This document shows positions 1 through 10,317 of a stretch of 52,684 nucleotides of DNA, piece by piece; position 1 is the stretch's first letter; every line of letters begins with the position of its first letter. Below the pieces are notes generated by a model. The model worked only from the letters and a program-made list of their open reading frames with translations. It did not search any database and was not told the origin of the DNA. Source of the DNA: Dyella solisilvae (lineage in GTDB: Bacteria; Pseudomonadota; Gammaproteobacteria; Xanthomonadales; Rhodanobacteraceae); the NCBI RefSeq assembly GCF_003351225.1, contig NZ_QQSY01000004.1, positions 84,201-136,884 of the forward strand. The letters run 5' to 3'. The position numbers and the translations under genes are program-made.

Positions 1-290
1 AACTGGTCGGGCCGAAGGCCCGGCCAGCGCCGAGTGGGGTGCTCTTTCTTTTGGTTACTTTTCTTTGGGCAAGCAAAGAGAAGTGACCCGGCCTCCGGCA
101 GGAGGACGGAAGCCCGCCGCAGGCGAGCAAGGCCGCGGAAACGCCCCGTCCAGAGCAAAGTCACTGGATGACTCGCTGCGCTCGCCCCTTCGGGGCCGCC
201 CTGCGGGCGTTCTCCGTGCTTCGCGCTCCGTCCAGCCTTCGCTGTGATGACGTCGAGGGAACGCACACGGAGATGGGTAGCCTCCCCCAG
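1..290 (+). repeat. Dispersed repeat, copy A (forward), in a gene-free edge
   Basis: No gene is supported in the first 397 bases. The tract holds a repeat also found at about 16015-16260 (reverse) and 16804-17030 (forward). It opens with a hairpin at 3-27 (arms of 11 bases, one T.G pair, loop gaa). A second hairpin at about 58-85 pairs acttttctttg with caaagagaagt. Then come a segment rich in ccggcctcc and gcccgccgc, and a stretch from 161 onward that is nearly the reverse complement of 16022-16110. Similarity to copy C resumes after 245 (cacacgga, tagcctcc). Short open frames across it have no domain and are best read as noise. The window edge may cut the element. Confidence 0.75.
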
Positions 291-397
291 ATGATCTGCA
301 CGTCTTGCCCTCCGCACTGTGTGCGCAAGGGTGACGAGCAAAGGCCACCCCGCCTCCGCCAAGATGCCGCCCCAGGAAGAAATTTGCAGAGCCGCCG

Positions 398-910
398 CTA
401 GCCCGCGGCCTTGGCCTTCTTCGGCCGCGGCTGCATCGCAATCCGCACCAGATACACCACGATCACCACATTGGCCACCAACGCCCCCAGCTTCAGCCAG
501 GTGAAGCGAAACAGCACCTCATAGAACTCGATGGGAATCAGCGACCCGGTGGCGATCACGGTGAACCATTCGGCCCAGTGCTTGCGCAACCACAGGCCCG
601 TGCCCTCGGTGGCGAAGATCGCCGCGTAAGCCAGCGCGACCAGGCCAATCGCCACGAACTTGCTGGGGCCCCACTCCTGCAGCAGGCCCACCAGCCTCCA
701 GCGCAGGTCATTGCTGTCCGTCAGCGACAGGTGTTCCAGCCAGTGCACCAGCTTCTCGAAGTTCTGCTCGCGATACAGATGGAACGCGAACGCCGCCACC
801 AGGATCAGGCCGATCGTCTTCACGCCTTTGTAGATGGCGATGATGCGCAGACCGAGGCTGTGCTGGGCCTCGATCTCGGAGGTGGGTTGGGTGAGGTGGT
901 GTTCGCTCAT
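398..910 (-). CDS. DUF2127 family membrane protein
   Basis: Small integral membrane protein of 170 residues, function unknown. The N-terminus is polar; a membrane segment follows at about 27-46 (GVKTIGLILVAAFAF region), then a soluble loop, then three more hydrophobic segments in the C-terminal half. The order of motifs (LGLRIIAIYKGVKT, then YAAIFATEGTGLWL, then IPIEFYEVLFR) matches the DUF2127 family as I remember it, and the length is typical. The C-terminus is basic (RPKKAKAAG). The ATG start at 910 has no evident Shine-Dalgarno; upstream is C-rich. It stands alone, facing the same way as ybdD-cstA but separated from them by a terminator-like hairpin. Confidence 0.75.
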   Translation of the reverse strand: MSEHHLTQPTSEIEAQHSLGLRIIAIYKGVKTIGLILVAAFAFHLYREQNFEKLVHWLEHLSLTDSNDLRWRLVGLLQEWGPSKFVAIGLVALAYAAIFATEGTGLWLRKHWAEWFTVIATGSLIPIEFYEVLFRFTWLKLGALVANVVIVVYLVRIAMQPRPKKAKAAG

Positions 911-994
911 GGGGGAGGGGCGACTTTACTCGCTCGCCCGGGAATGATGAAGGGAATGGCGGGGAAAGCCCAGCGGACGGCGGTGATACGAGAA

Positions 995-1022
995 AGGCCA
1001 TGCCCCGACAGGGGCATGGCCT
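995..1022 (-). terminator. Rho-independent terminator of cstA-ybdD
   Basis: A perfect 12-bp stem pairs aggccatgcccc at 995-1006 with ggggcatggcct at 1011-1022, around the tetraloop gaca. Read on the minus strand it lies about 20 bases past the ybdD stop and is followed by tttctcg, a short T tract. It would close the cstA-ybdD transcript before the DUF2127 gene. Confidence 0.65.
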
Positions 1023-1043
1023 CGGGTGAACGGAGGCAGGCTT

Positions 1044-1241
1044 TCAGCAGCAGCGCCCGCCCGTGCCCTTGTAGCGGGCGATCTGCCGCTCGCGGAAAAA
1101 TTCCTTGTAACTGGGGACCGGACGCTCGGGATGGTGCTCGCGCAGATGCTTGACGTAGACGTCGTAGTCCGGGATGCCGCAGCAGAGGCGGGCGGTTTGC
1201 ACCGCCCACTTCCGGAACGCTTGCAGGTTGGACATGTTCAT
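1044..1241 (-). CDS. ybdD: YbdD/YjiX family small protein (DUF466), partner gene of CstA
   Basis: A 65-residue soluble protein of the YbdD/YjiX family. Typical features are the early WAVQTARLCCGIPDYDVYV block, the HHPERPVPSYKEFF segment and a Cys-rich tail (GGRCC). In enterobacteria the homologs follow cstA (ybdD) or btsT (yjiX); here too it directly follows the CstA-like gene with about 10 bases between, so the two are probably co-transcribed. The biochemical role is not established. The chosen ATG at 1241 has gagggctgactc upstream; a second ATG at 1235 is possible. Confidence 0.85.
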   Translation of the reverse strand: MNMSNLQAFRKWAVQTARLCCGIPDYDVYVKHLREHHPERPVPSYKEFFRERQIARYKGTGGRCC

Positions 1242-1251
1242 GAGTCAGCCC

Positions 1252-3327
1252 TCAGCGGACAGGCACGCTCCCCAGCGCCACGTATGGTTCCTCGTGCGCA
1301 GTGGGATGGTTGATGCGCCAGGCTTTCATGATCGCGGCAATGGCGAAGCCGGCCATGGTCACCACCAGCAGTATGAAAATGAGCGTCAGCGCCGCGTCCA
1401 CGTAATTGTTGGTGATGATGCGCTCCATTTCCTCGGCGGTCTTGGCCGGGGCCAGCAGCTTGCCTGCGTCGCGGGCGTCGGAGTACTTGGCGGCCGCGGC
1501 CATGAAGCTGATCGGCCCCCAGAACTTCTGCCAACCTGCGGTGAGGGTGCACACCACCAGCCAGATCGCCGGTATGCCGGGCACCCACACATAGCGCTCG
1601 CGCTTGAGCTTGACCGTGACCACGGTCGCCAGCATCAGCGCCACGGCGGCCAGCATCTGGTTGGCGATGCCGAACAGCGGCCACAGCGTGTTGATGCCAC
1701 CCAGCGGATCGACCGCGCCCTGGTACAGGAAGTAACCCCACAGGCCCACGCAGATCGCGGTGGCGAGCAGGTTGCCGGTCCATGACTCGGTGTGCTGCAG
1801 CGGCTTGTACACCAGGCCGGCGATCTCCTGGATCATGAAGCGGCCCACGCGGGTGCCGGCGTCCACTGTGGTGAGGATGAACAGCGCTTCGAACAGGATG
1901 GCGTAGTGGTACCAGAACGCCATCATGCCTTCGCCCGGGATGATGCCGTGGAGCAGCTGGGCCATGCCGACCGCCAGGGTCGGCGCGCCGCCGGCTCGGC
2001 TGAGGATGGTCTTCTCACCGATGTTGGTGGCGGTATTGAGCAGTTCGTCCGGCGTGACCACGAAGCCCCACTGGCTGATCGCGGTGGCCGCGTCCTGCGC
2101 GGTGGTGCCGATCAGCGCGCCCGGCGAGTTCATCGCGAAGTACACGCCCGGATGGAGCGAGGCGGCGGCCACCAGCGCCATGATGGCGACGAAGGCTTCC
2201 ATCAGCATGCCGCCGTAGCCAACCATGCGTGCTTCGCCCTCATTGGACAGCAGCTTGGGCGTGGTGCCCGAGGAAATGATCGAGTGCCAGCCTGACACCG
2301 CGCCGCAGGCGATGGTGATGAACAGGAACGGGAACAGGTTGCCCTGGAACACCGGGCCGGTGCCGTCGATGAACTTGGTCAGGGCCGGCATCTGCAGCGT
2401 GGGGGCGGCCAGGAAGATGGCCAGCGCCAGCAGCATGATGGTGCCGATCTTGAGGAAGGTGGACAGGTAGTCGCGCGGCGCCAGCAGCAGCCACACCGGC
2501 AGCACCGAGGCGCAGAAGCCGTAGGCAATCAACAACCAGGCCAGCGCCTTGGCGTCGAAGTCGAACATCGGGCCCAGGGTCGGCGAGGTGGAGACGAAGG
2601 CGCCGAACCAGATCGACAGCAGCAGCAGGATCAGGCCGATGATCGACACCTCCAGGATTTTGCCCGGACGGATCCAGCGCAGGTACACGCCCATCAGCAG
2701 CGCGATCGGGATGGTGCAGGCGACGGTGAAGGTTCCCCAGGGGCTGTGCGTGAGCGCCTTGACCACCACCAGGGCCAGCACCGCGAGCACGATCATCATC
2801 AGCACCAGGACGCCGAACATGGCGACCACGCCGGCCACCGGGCCGAGTTCGTCGCGCAGCATGTTGCCCAGCGAGCGGCCGTCGCGTCGCACCGAGAGGC
2901 CCAGGATCATGAAGTCCTGCACCGCGCCGGCGAACACCACGCCAAACAGGATCCACAGCGTGCCGGGCAGGTAGCCCATCTGTGCGGCGAGCACCGGTCC
3001 CACCAGCGGCCCGGCGCCGGCGATCGCGGCGAAGTGATGGCCGAACACCACCCATTTGTCGGTGGGCACGTAGTCCAGGCCGTCGTTGCGCAACACTGCC
3101 GGCGTGGCCCGGCTCGGGTCCATGCACAACACTTTGTCGTTGATGAACTTGCTGTAGAAGCGATAGCCGATGACGAACACCGAGATGGCGGCAGCCACCA
3201 GCCAGATGGCGTTGATCGGTTCGCCGCGGCGCAGGGCGACGACGCCCAGGCACCAGGCGCCAATGATGGCGATGGCAGCCCACAGGATCTTGCCTGCCGG
3301 GCTGGGTTTGACGGCGACAGTAGACAT
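1252..3327 (-). CDS. cstA: CstA/BtsT family transporter (carbon starvation protein A)
   Basis: Inner-membrane transporter of 691 residues, close to the length of E. coli CstA. CstA and BtsT take up peptides and/or pyruvate when carbon is scarce. The family blocks are clear: the early [10 protein letters not shown] segment, [19 protein letters not shown] near residue 100, and many hydrophobic helices throughout. I placed the start at the ATG at 3327 because an aggag sits 9 bases upstream; the frame stays open a further 10 codons to an ATG at 3357 that lacks such a site. Transport substrate (pyruvate versus peptide) cannot be decided from sequence alone. The gene is divergent from the peptide deformylase gene, sharing a 215-base promoter region, and is followed by ybdD. 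Confidence 0.9.
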   Translation of the reverse strand: MSTVAVKPSPAGKILWAAIAIIGAWCLGVVALRRGEPINAIWLVAAAISVFVIGYRFYSKFINDKVLCMDPSRATPAVLRNDGLDYVPTDKWVVFGHHFAAIAGAGPLVGPVLAAQMGYLPGTLWILFGVVFAGAVQDFMILGLSVRRDGRSLGNMLRDELGPVAGVVAMFGVLVLMMIVLAVLALVVVKALTHSPWGTFTVACTIPIALLMGVYLRWIRPGKILEVSIIGLILLLLSIWFGAFVSTSPTLGPMFDFDAKALAWLLIAYGFCASVLPVWLLLAPRDYLSTFLKIGTIMLLALAIFLAAPTLQMPALTKFIDGTGPVFQGNLFPFLFITIACGAVSGWHSIISSGTTPKLLSNEGEARMVGYGGMLMEAFVAIMALVAAASLHPGVYFAMNSPGALIGTTAQDAATAISQWGFVVTPDELLNTATNIGEKTILSRAGGAPTLAVGMAQLLHGIIPGEGMMAFWYHYAILFEALFILTTVDAGTRVGRFMIQEIAGLVYKPLQHTESWTGNLLATAICVGLWGYFLYQGAVDPLGGINTLWPLFGIANQMLAAVALMLATVVTVKLKRERYVWVPGIPAIWLVVCTLTAGWQKFWGPISFMAAAAKYSDARDAGKLLAPAKTAEEMERIITNNYVDAALTLIFILLVVTMAGFAIAAIMKAWRINHPTAHEEPYVALGSVPVR

Positions 3328-3542
3328 ACGCGTTGGCTCCTGGACAGTCCCCAGCAAGGGTCGTCCCGGTCGCGCCGGGGGTCAATGCCATTATGCGCCG
3401 GCAAATATTAGCCTTTGGTCGAATGTCCTTCGGCTTGGGTCAAAGCCCGGGGATGCGCCGCGGTCACGCGTGGCGGGTAAACTGCCGATCTTGCCGGAGC
3501 GGCCTCCGGCATCGGCATGGCGTTGAACAGGCGAGGTTTTCC

Positions 3543-4082
3543 ATGATTCGCGAGATCCTGAAAATGGGCGACCCACGGCTGCTGCGGGTGGCGCCGCCGG
3601 TACCCGACGCCATGTTCGGCAGCGCCGGGCTGGACGCGCTGATCGCCGACATGTTCGACACCATGCACGCCGCCGGCGGCGTTGGCCTGGCCGCGCCGCA
3701 GATCGGCGTGGACCTGCAACTGGTGATCTTCGGCTTCGACCGTTCCGAGCGTTACCCGGACGCGCCGGCGGTGCCGCGCACCGTCCTGCTCAACCCGGTC
3801 ATCACGCCCTTGTCGCAGGACATGGAGGAGGGCTGGGAGGGCTGCCTCTCGGTTCCCGGCCTGCGCGGCGCGGTGAACCGCTACACGCTGATCCGCTACC
3901 AGGGCGTGGACCCGGCAGGCGCGCAGATCGACCGCAACGCCGAGGGGTTCCATGCGCGCGTGGTGCAGCACGAGTGCGACCACCTGATCGGACGTCTATA
4001 CCCATCGCGCATCACCGATTTCACCAAGTTCGGCTACACGGAAGTGCTGTTTCCGGGGATGGATGCGGGAGCGGACGAGTAA
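3543..4082 (+). CDS. def: Peptide deformylase
   Basis: Metalloenzyme of 179 residues that removes the N-formyl group from nascent proteins at the ribosome exit. All three family motifs are present: [10 protein letters not shown] at 46-55, EGCLSVPG at 99-106 with metal ligand Cys101, and QHECDH with His143, Glu144 and His147. The start at 3543 ([14 protein letters not shown]) is the standard N-terminus; the longer frame from 3333 runs through promoter sequence. It is not next to fmt, the usual neighbour of one def copy, so this may be a second deformylase of the genome. A bidirectional-looking terminator follows. Confidence 0.95.
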   Translation: MIREILKMGDPRLLRVAPPVPDAMFGSAGLDALIADMFDTMHAAGGVGLAAPQIGVDLQLVIFGFDRSERYPDAPAVPRTVLLNPVITPLSQDMEEGWEGCLSVPGLRGAVNRYTLIRYQGVDPAGAQIDRNAEGFHARVVQHECDHLIGRLYPSRITDFTKFGYTEVLFPGMDAGADE

Positions 4083-4192
4083 GTTCGGTGGTGCACACTC
4101 ACGGCGCTGCCAAAGTTTCGTAACGCCCCATCCGCGCATCGTCCTGCTGTCGCAGCAATGACGGCGAGCCTGGAAGTCATCGCAAGCACAAA

Positions 4193-4221
4193 AAAAGCGG
4201 CCCCTCATCGGGGCCGCTTTT
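4193..4221. terminator. Bidirectional rho-independent terminator
   Basis: Stem aaaagcggcccc at 4193-4204 pairs perfectly with ggggccgctttt at 4210-4221, loop tcatc. A run of seven A precedes it and cttttctt follows it, so it can end both the plus-strand def transcript and the minus-strand acyl-CoA dehydrogenase transcript that converge here. Confidence 0.9.
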
Positions 4222-4245
4222 CTTCAACCATTGACCTCAACCCGC

Positions 4246-6021
<1,776 letters not shown>

Positions 6022-6058
6022 GGCGAAGTTCCTTCGGTGGTAATGCTGGGCGCTGCAA

Positions 6059-6541
6059 TTAGCGCCAGGTGTCAGGGATGCCCGGCACGGGCGAGAGCCA
6101 GTCGTTGCCGTGGAATGGGAAGTCGCGCGTGTCCTTTTCCTGCTCGGGCTTGGCTGTGGTGCTGCCCATCACGCTGTAGGGCACGCTGCCCGCGCTGCCC
6201 TTGACGGCCGCGACCTTCAGGGCGGCGGTCATTTCCGGCGTGGGCAGCAGGTTGATCTGGGTGACATCGGCGGCGAAGGCCGGGATGTCGAGGTCGAAGC
6301 GGGTGTGCAGGCGCACCGGCACCAGGTCGGCGACCTTCAGCTCGCCATCGAGGGACTGGAAATCCATCCCGCCGTAGCTGTTGTTCTGGATGCGGAGGGT
6401 GACCCGCCACTCACCGTTGGGCTGGGTGGTCATTTCCTGGATGCTCACGGTCGGCGGAAACACACTCTTCTTCGGCGGCCCGCAGGCCACCAGGCCAGCC
6501 ACCAAAGCACCAAGCGCCACACCACGAAGCAGTCGTCCCAT
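6059..6541 (-). CDS. LEA14-like (LEA type 2) lipoprotein
   Basis: Exported lipoprotein of 160 residues. The signal peptide ends in the lipobox LVAC with Cys20. The mature part resembles the water-stress/LEA2 beta-sandwich: a WRVTLRIQNNSYGGMDFQSLDGEL stretch in which a polar N-N turn follows a beta-strand, then a second strand pair. Such domains are found on many bacterial envelope proteins, with no defined enzymatic role. Start at 6541 is supported by aggtga 6 bases upstream. It precedes the acyl-CoA dehydrogenase gene on the same strand. Family assignment is from motif pattern and is moderately sure; secretion as a lipoprotein is more certain. Confidence 0.75.
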   Translation of the reverse strand: MGRLLRGVALGALVAGLVACGPPKKSVFPPTVSIQEMTTQPNGEWRVTLRIQNNSYGGMDFQSLDGELKVADLVPVRLHTRFDLDIPAFAADVTQINLLPTPEMTAALKVAAVKGSAGSVPYSVMGSTTAKPEQEKDTRDFPFHGNDWLSPVPGIPDTWR

Positions 6542-6737
6542 GGGTTCACCTCAAACGATTGTTTGAATCTTAGCAGGATGACCTTGGCGTCTGTCACGGG
6601 GGTCATCAAGTCGGCGGGTGATCTCATCGGGTATGCGATCACGCCCGCGTGATGACGCCGCCGGAGGCGGGGGGAGGTTCCCATGGCGCAGCGCAACAGG
6701 CATCATCGCGGGCTCTCCCTCCCAGACCCGTCTGCAC

Positions 6738-7205
6738 ATGACCCGTCGCATCGTCGCCCGTCGCTCGCCCATCCACGGCAATGGCGTTTTCGCCGTCGCT
6801 CCGATCAAGAAGGGCGAGGAAGTCATCGAGTACAAGGGCACGCTGATGACCCACGCCGAGGCCGACGTGATGTACGGCGACGGCGGCGAGACCGGGCACA
6901 CCTTCCTGTTCACGCTCAACGACGAGTACCTGATCGACGCCAACCGCAAGGGCAACACGGCGCGCTGGATCAACCACAGCTGCGATCCGAACTGTCAGGC
7001 GCTGATCGAAGAGAGCGCCAATGGCGATCCGCGCAAGGACCGCGTGCTGATCGAGGCGATCCGCAACATCAAGCCGGGCGAAGAGCTCACCTACGACTAC
7101 GGCATCACGCTCGACGTGCCGCACACCGCCCGCCTCAAGAAGCTCTGGAAGTGCCTGTGCGGCTCGAAGAACTGCACCGGCACGCTGCTCAAGTCCAAGC
7201 GCTGA
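6738..7205 (+). CDS. SET-domain protein lysine methyltransferase-like
   Basis: Compact SET protein of 155 residues. SET enzymes move the methyl group of S-adenosylmethionine onto protein lysines. Motifs: HGNGVFA at 13-19, NHSCDPNC at 79-86 (cofactor-binding Asn-His), and YDYG at 119-122 with the catalytic-type Tyr. A post-SET zinc site is formed by Cys139, Cys141 and Cys146 (C-x-C-x4-C) together with Cys82 or Cys86. Everything needed for a minimal catalytic SET module is present. The start is placed at the ATG at 6738, where homology begins; there is no strong ribosome binding site, and the frame is open upstream to 6618. Target proteins in a bacterium are unknown; ribosomal or nucleoid proteins are possible. 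Confidence 0.9.
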   Translation: MTRRIVARRSPIHGNGVFAVAPIKKGEEVIEYKGTLMTHAEADVMYGDGGETGHTFLFTLNDEYLIDANRKGNTARWINHSCDPNCQALIEESANGDPRKDRVLIEAIRNIKPGEELTYDYGITLDVPHTARLKKLWKCLCGSKNCTGTLLKSKR

Positions 7206-7221
7206 GCCAACAGCGCCCGGG

Positions 7222-7725
7222 CTACGGTTCCGCCGGGTACTCGATGGCCATCACCTCCACGCTGAGGTTGCCGGCGGGGCGTTGCCACACGACCTCGTCG
7301 CCCACGCGGGCGCCGAGCAAGGCCACCGCCACGGGCGATACGTAGCTCACCATGCCGCGCTCCACGTCGGCCTCGTCTTCGCCGACGATTCGGTATCGCG
7401 CTTCGCCTTCCTCGCTGTCCACGGTCACCAGCGCGCCAAAGGCGACGCGGTCACGGGGCTGTTGCGACAGGTCCACTTCGATGGCGCTGCCCACCCGCGC
7501 GTTGAGCCAGCGCAGCTCGCGCTCCACTGCCGTCAGTTCGCGCTGCTCGGGCAGGGTGTCGCTGGCGGCGCGCAACGCGTCGCGCCGCTCGCGCACTGCG
7601 ACCAGCCGCTTGCGCAACTGCGCCAGGCCCGTGGGCGTGACGTAGTTGGGATGCTCGCTAAGCGGGATCTCCGGCTGCCTGTCGCCGACGGACTCGTCCG
7701 CATCCTTCACAAAGGAGCGACTCAT
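7222..7725 (-). CDS. GreA/GreB family transcription factor
   Basis: A 167-residue protein with a GreB-like C-terminal domain (FGALVTVDSEEGEARYRIVG, then YVSPVAVALLGARVGDEV, then AIEY at the end) behind a predicted coiled coil (about 30-80). Gre factors enter the RNA polymerase secondary channel and stimulate transcript cleavage through two acidic residues at the coiled-coil tip. Here the tip region reads ASDTLPEQRE, shorter than the GreA/GreB tip, so cleavage activity is uncertain; Rnk-like or other secondary-channel functions are possible. The start at 7725 (MSRSFVKDAD) has ggaggt 5 bases upstream; the frame is open 16 codons further. It follows the EF-G-like gene on the same strand, 135 bases downstream. 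Confidence 0.85.
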   Translation of the reverse strand: MSRSFVKDADESVGDRQPEIPLSEHPNYVTPTGLAQLRKRLVAVRERRDALRAASDTLPEQRELTAVERELRWLNARVGSAIEVDLSQQPRDRVAFGALVTVDSEEGEARYRIVGEDEADVERGMVSYVSPVAVALLGARVGDEVVWQRPAGNLSVEVMAIEYPAEP

Positions 7726-7860
7726 CGCTGACCTCCAGCGCCGGTCCAGCCGGCGCGCGTTCTGAAGATTCATATGGCGGCGCCACGGTTGCGCATCAAG
7801 CGCTCGGGACGCACTGGTCGACCGCGCGGCGTCGGCCGCGCGGACCGGAAAAGTGACGGC

Positions 7861-9900
7861 TCAGTCTTCTTCCACGTGGGGCTTCCATGCCTCGGTGAGC
7901 TGCTTCTGCACCGGTGGAGGCACCGGTTCGTAGTGACTGAGGTCAAGGCTGTAGCGGCCGCGACCACCGGTCATGGCCTTCAGCTCGGTGGGGTAGTCGG
8001 TGAGCTCGGCCAGGGGCGCCTGCGCCTTGATCACCAGCTCGCCGCCACGCAGCGAATCGGTGCCGAGGATGCGCGCGCGCTTGCCGGCCAGGCCGCCGGT
8101 GACATCGCCCACGCTGCCCTCGGGAATGGACACCTCGACGTCCACGATGGGCTCCAGCACGATCGGGCGCGCCTTGCCCACGGCGTCGAGGAAGGCTTTC
8201 TTGCCGGCGCTGATGAAGGCCACTTCCTTGGAATCCACCGGGTGGTATTTGCCGTCGTAGACGGTGACGCGCAGGTCCTGGATCGGATAGCCGGCGATGG
8301 CGCCGTTCTCCATCGCCTGACGCACGCCCTTCTCGATCGCCGGCAGGTACTGGCCGGGGATGACGCCGCCTTTCACGGCATCGACAAACTCGAAACCCGC
8401 GCCGCGGTCGAGCGGTTCCACCCGCAGGAACACCTCGCCGAACTGGCCGGCGCCGCCGGTCTGTTTTTTGTGGCGATGGTGTCCTTCGGCGCGACCGGCA
8501 ATGGTCTCGCGGTAGGCGATGCGCGGCGGGTGCGTCTTCACTTCCACCGTGTAGCGCTCCTTCATGCGCTCGAGCATCACCTTCAGGTGCAGATCCGACA
8601 GGCCCCGCACCACGGTTTCGTTGAGTTCCTTGTGATGCTCCACGCGGAAGCAGGGATCCTCCTCCGCCAGGCGCCCCAGCGCCTGCGAAAGCTTCTGCTC
8701 CTGCCCCTTGTGGCTGGGTTCCAGCGCCAGCCCGAACATCGGTTGCGGGAAGCGCATGGGTTGCAGGTGGATGCGGTCCTCGTCGTGGGAATCGTGGAGC
8801 ACCGCATCGAAATGGATTTCCTCGACCTTCGCGATCGCCGCGATGTCGCCGGGAATGGCCTGTTCGATCTCCTCATGGCCCTTGCCGCGCAGGCGGAACA
8901 GGTGGCCCACCTTGAACGGTTTCTTGTTGTCGTCGATGAACAGCTGGGTGTCGCGGCGGATCGTGCCTTGCCACACGCGGAACACGCCCAGCTTGCCGAC
9001 GAACGGATCGTTGACGATCTTGAACACGTCGGCGATCACGTGCTGGCGTGGATCGGGGTTGACCGTGATGTGCTCGTCCTCGTCGTTCTGGAACGGCGGC
9101 GCGTTGCCTTCGGTGGGGTTGGGCAGCAGGCGGTCGGCGAGGTCGAGGAATTCCTTCACGCCCACGCCGCTGCGCGCGCTGACGAAACAGATCGGCACCA
9201 GGTGACCTTCGCGCAGGCATTGCTCGAAGGCATCGTGCAGCTCCTGCGGGCTCAAGTCGCCCTCGCCGGCGTCGAGGTAATGCCCCATCACCGACTCGTT
9301 GATCTCCACCACCTGGTCGAGAATGCGCTGGTGCGCGTCGGCCAGCGACGAGAAGTCGGTGGCGCCTTCGCTGTGGAAGAAACAGTCGCGCACCAGCTTG
9401 CCACCTTGCGCAGGCAGGTTCACCGGCAGGCACTGCGGTCCGAACTCGTCGCGCAGCGCCTCCACAAGCGCCCCCAGCCTGGCGCCGTCGAAGTCGATCT
9501 TGTTGATCACCAGCACGCGCGCGAGACCGCGCTCGGCGGCGCGCTCCATCATGCGGCGCGTGCCGTACTCGATGCCGTTGGTGGCGTTGACGACGATGGC
9601 GACCGTTTCCACCGCCGCAAACGCGGAGAGGGTGGGGCCGCGGAAATCGGCATAGCCCGCCGTATCGATGAGATTGAGATGGCTCTGGCCGTGCGGGATG
9701 CTGGCTATGGCGGTGTCGATGGAATGGCCGCGCGTCTTTTCCTGCTCATCGCTATCCGACTGCGTGGTGCCGCGCTCCACCGAACCCTGGCTCTGGATGA
9801 CGCCGCCGGCATGCAGCATGGCTTCGAACAGGGTGGTCTTGCCGGCGCCGGCGTGTCCGGCGAGCGCGATATTGCGGATATTTTCCGTGTTGTACGACAC
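7861..9900 (-). CDS. fusA2: Second elongation factor G (FusA2-like GTPase)
   Basis: Translational GTPase of 679 residues with the full EF-G domain order. G1 is GHAGAGKT, G3 is DTAGYADF, G4 is NKID; domain II, III (LSDLHLKVMLERMKERY), IV (KKQTGGAGQFGEV) and V (PLAELTDYPTELKAMTGGRG) follow. It is shorter and more divergent than the canonical FusA and lies away from rpsL/rpsG/tuf, as FusA2-type paralogs do; these may act in ribosome recycling or under stress rather than as main translocase. I chose a GTG start at 9900 because gggaggg lies upstream and the protein then begins SYNTENIRNIALAGHAG, typical for the family. The 20 further codons up to an ATG at 9960 are Arg-rich and unlikely to be translated. 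Confidence 0.88.
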   Translation of the reverse strand: MSYNTENIRNIALAGHAGAGKTTLFEAMLHAGGVIQSQGSVERGTTQSDSDEQEKTRGHSIDTAIASIPHGQSHLNLIDTAGYADFRGPTLSAFAAVETVAIVVNATNGIEYGTRRMMERAAERGLARVLVINKIDFDGARLGALVEALRDEFGPQCLPVNLPAQGGKLVRDCFFHSEGATDFSSLADAHQRILDQVVEINESVMGHYLDAGEGDLSPQELHDAFEQCLREGHLVPICFVSARSGVGVKEFLDLADRLLPNPTEGNAPPFQNDEDEHITVNPDPRQHVIADVFKIVNDPFVGKLGVFRVWQGTIRRDTQLFIDDNKKPFKVGHLFRLRGKGHEEIEQAIPGDIAAIAKVEEIHFDAVLHDSHDEDRIHLQPMRFPQPMFGLALEPSHKGQEQKLSQALGRLAEEDPCFRVEHHKELNETVVRGLSDLHLKVMLERMKERYTVEVKTHPPRIAYRETIAGRAEGHHRHKKQTGGAGQFGEVFLRVEPLDRGAGFEFVDAVKGGVIPGQYLPAIEKGVRQAMENGAIAGYPIQDLRVTVYDGKYHPVDSKEVAFISAGKKAFLDAVGKARPIVLEPIVDVEVSIPEGSVGDVTGGLAGKRARILGTDSLRGGELVIKAQAPLAELTDYPTELKAMTGGRGRYSLDLSHYEPVPPPVQKQLTEAWKPHVEED

Positions 9901-10317
9901 GATGCGACCCTCCCGTGCATGGGCGCGGAATCGTGCCGGCGATGACCTGCGGCGCCGCACGAAGCCGCGCTGGCGGCTGACGATGGCGGGCCGTCATGGT
10001 CGTCCGGGCGTGCGGGACGCGGGGGCGGTCATGGCGGATACGGCCGGGGAGGCCGTCGCATTAGCCTTTCCCCATTGCCTGGCGGGGTCAAGTTGCAGTG
10101 CGGGGAAGGGGAACCCCCGGGCCGTCCGGGTTGTCTTGAGAAGTCTGAATCCCACGCGCGGGCGGCAGGACGCCCTCCCTCGCTTATCCCCGGAATAGAG
10201 CAGGGACTCGCCATCGAGCACACCGAGCAGGTCGAACACCATCGCTGGACGCCGCCTGGGCCACGCACGCGCGGGCTGGCGCCCCTGGATGGTCCCACAC
10301 GCGCGCTTTTGCATCAG
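9901..10317. other. Divergent intergenic region between fusA2 and the TonB-like pair
   Basis: About 420 bases between two divergent genes, probably holding both promoters. The plus frame of the next gene stays open back to an ATG at 10075, but that extension is Gly/Arg/Pro-rich and precedes the membrane anchor, so it is probably not coding. I see no convincing terminator or operator. Confidence 0.45.

Noticed and set aside
1-397. Short open frames (55-441 minus, 65-247 plus, 168-401 plus)
   Set aside because: They run through the dispersed repeat; similar peptide fragments arise from the other repeat copies, which marks them as repeat translations.
7774-9945. Open frame of 723 codons opposite fusA2
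   Set aside because: Covers the whole fusA2 gene on the wrong strand; composition is typical of antisense translation.
10075-10317. N-terminal extension of the first TonB-like protein
   Set aside because: The extension precedes the membrane anchor, is Gly/Pro/Arg-rich and unlike the N-terminus of the paralog; the start at 10318 is preferred though not proved.
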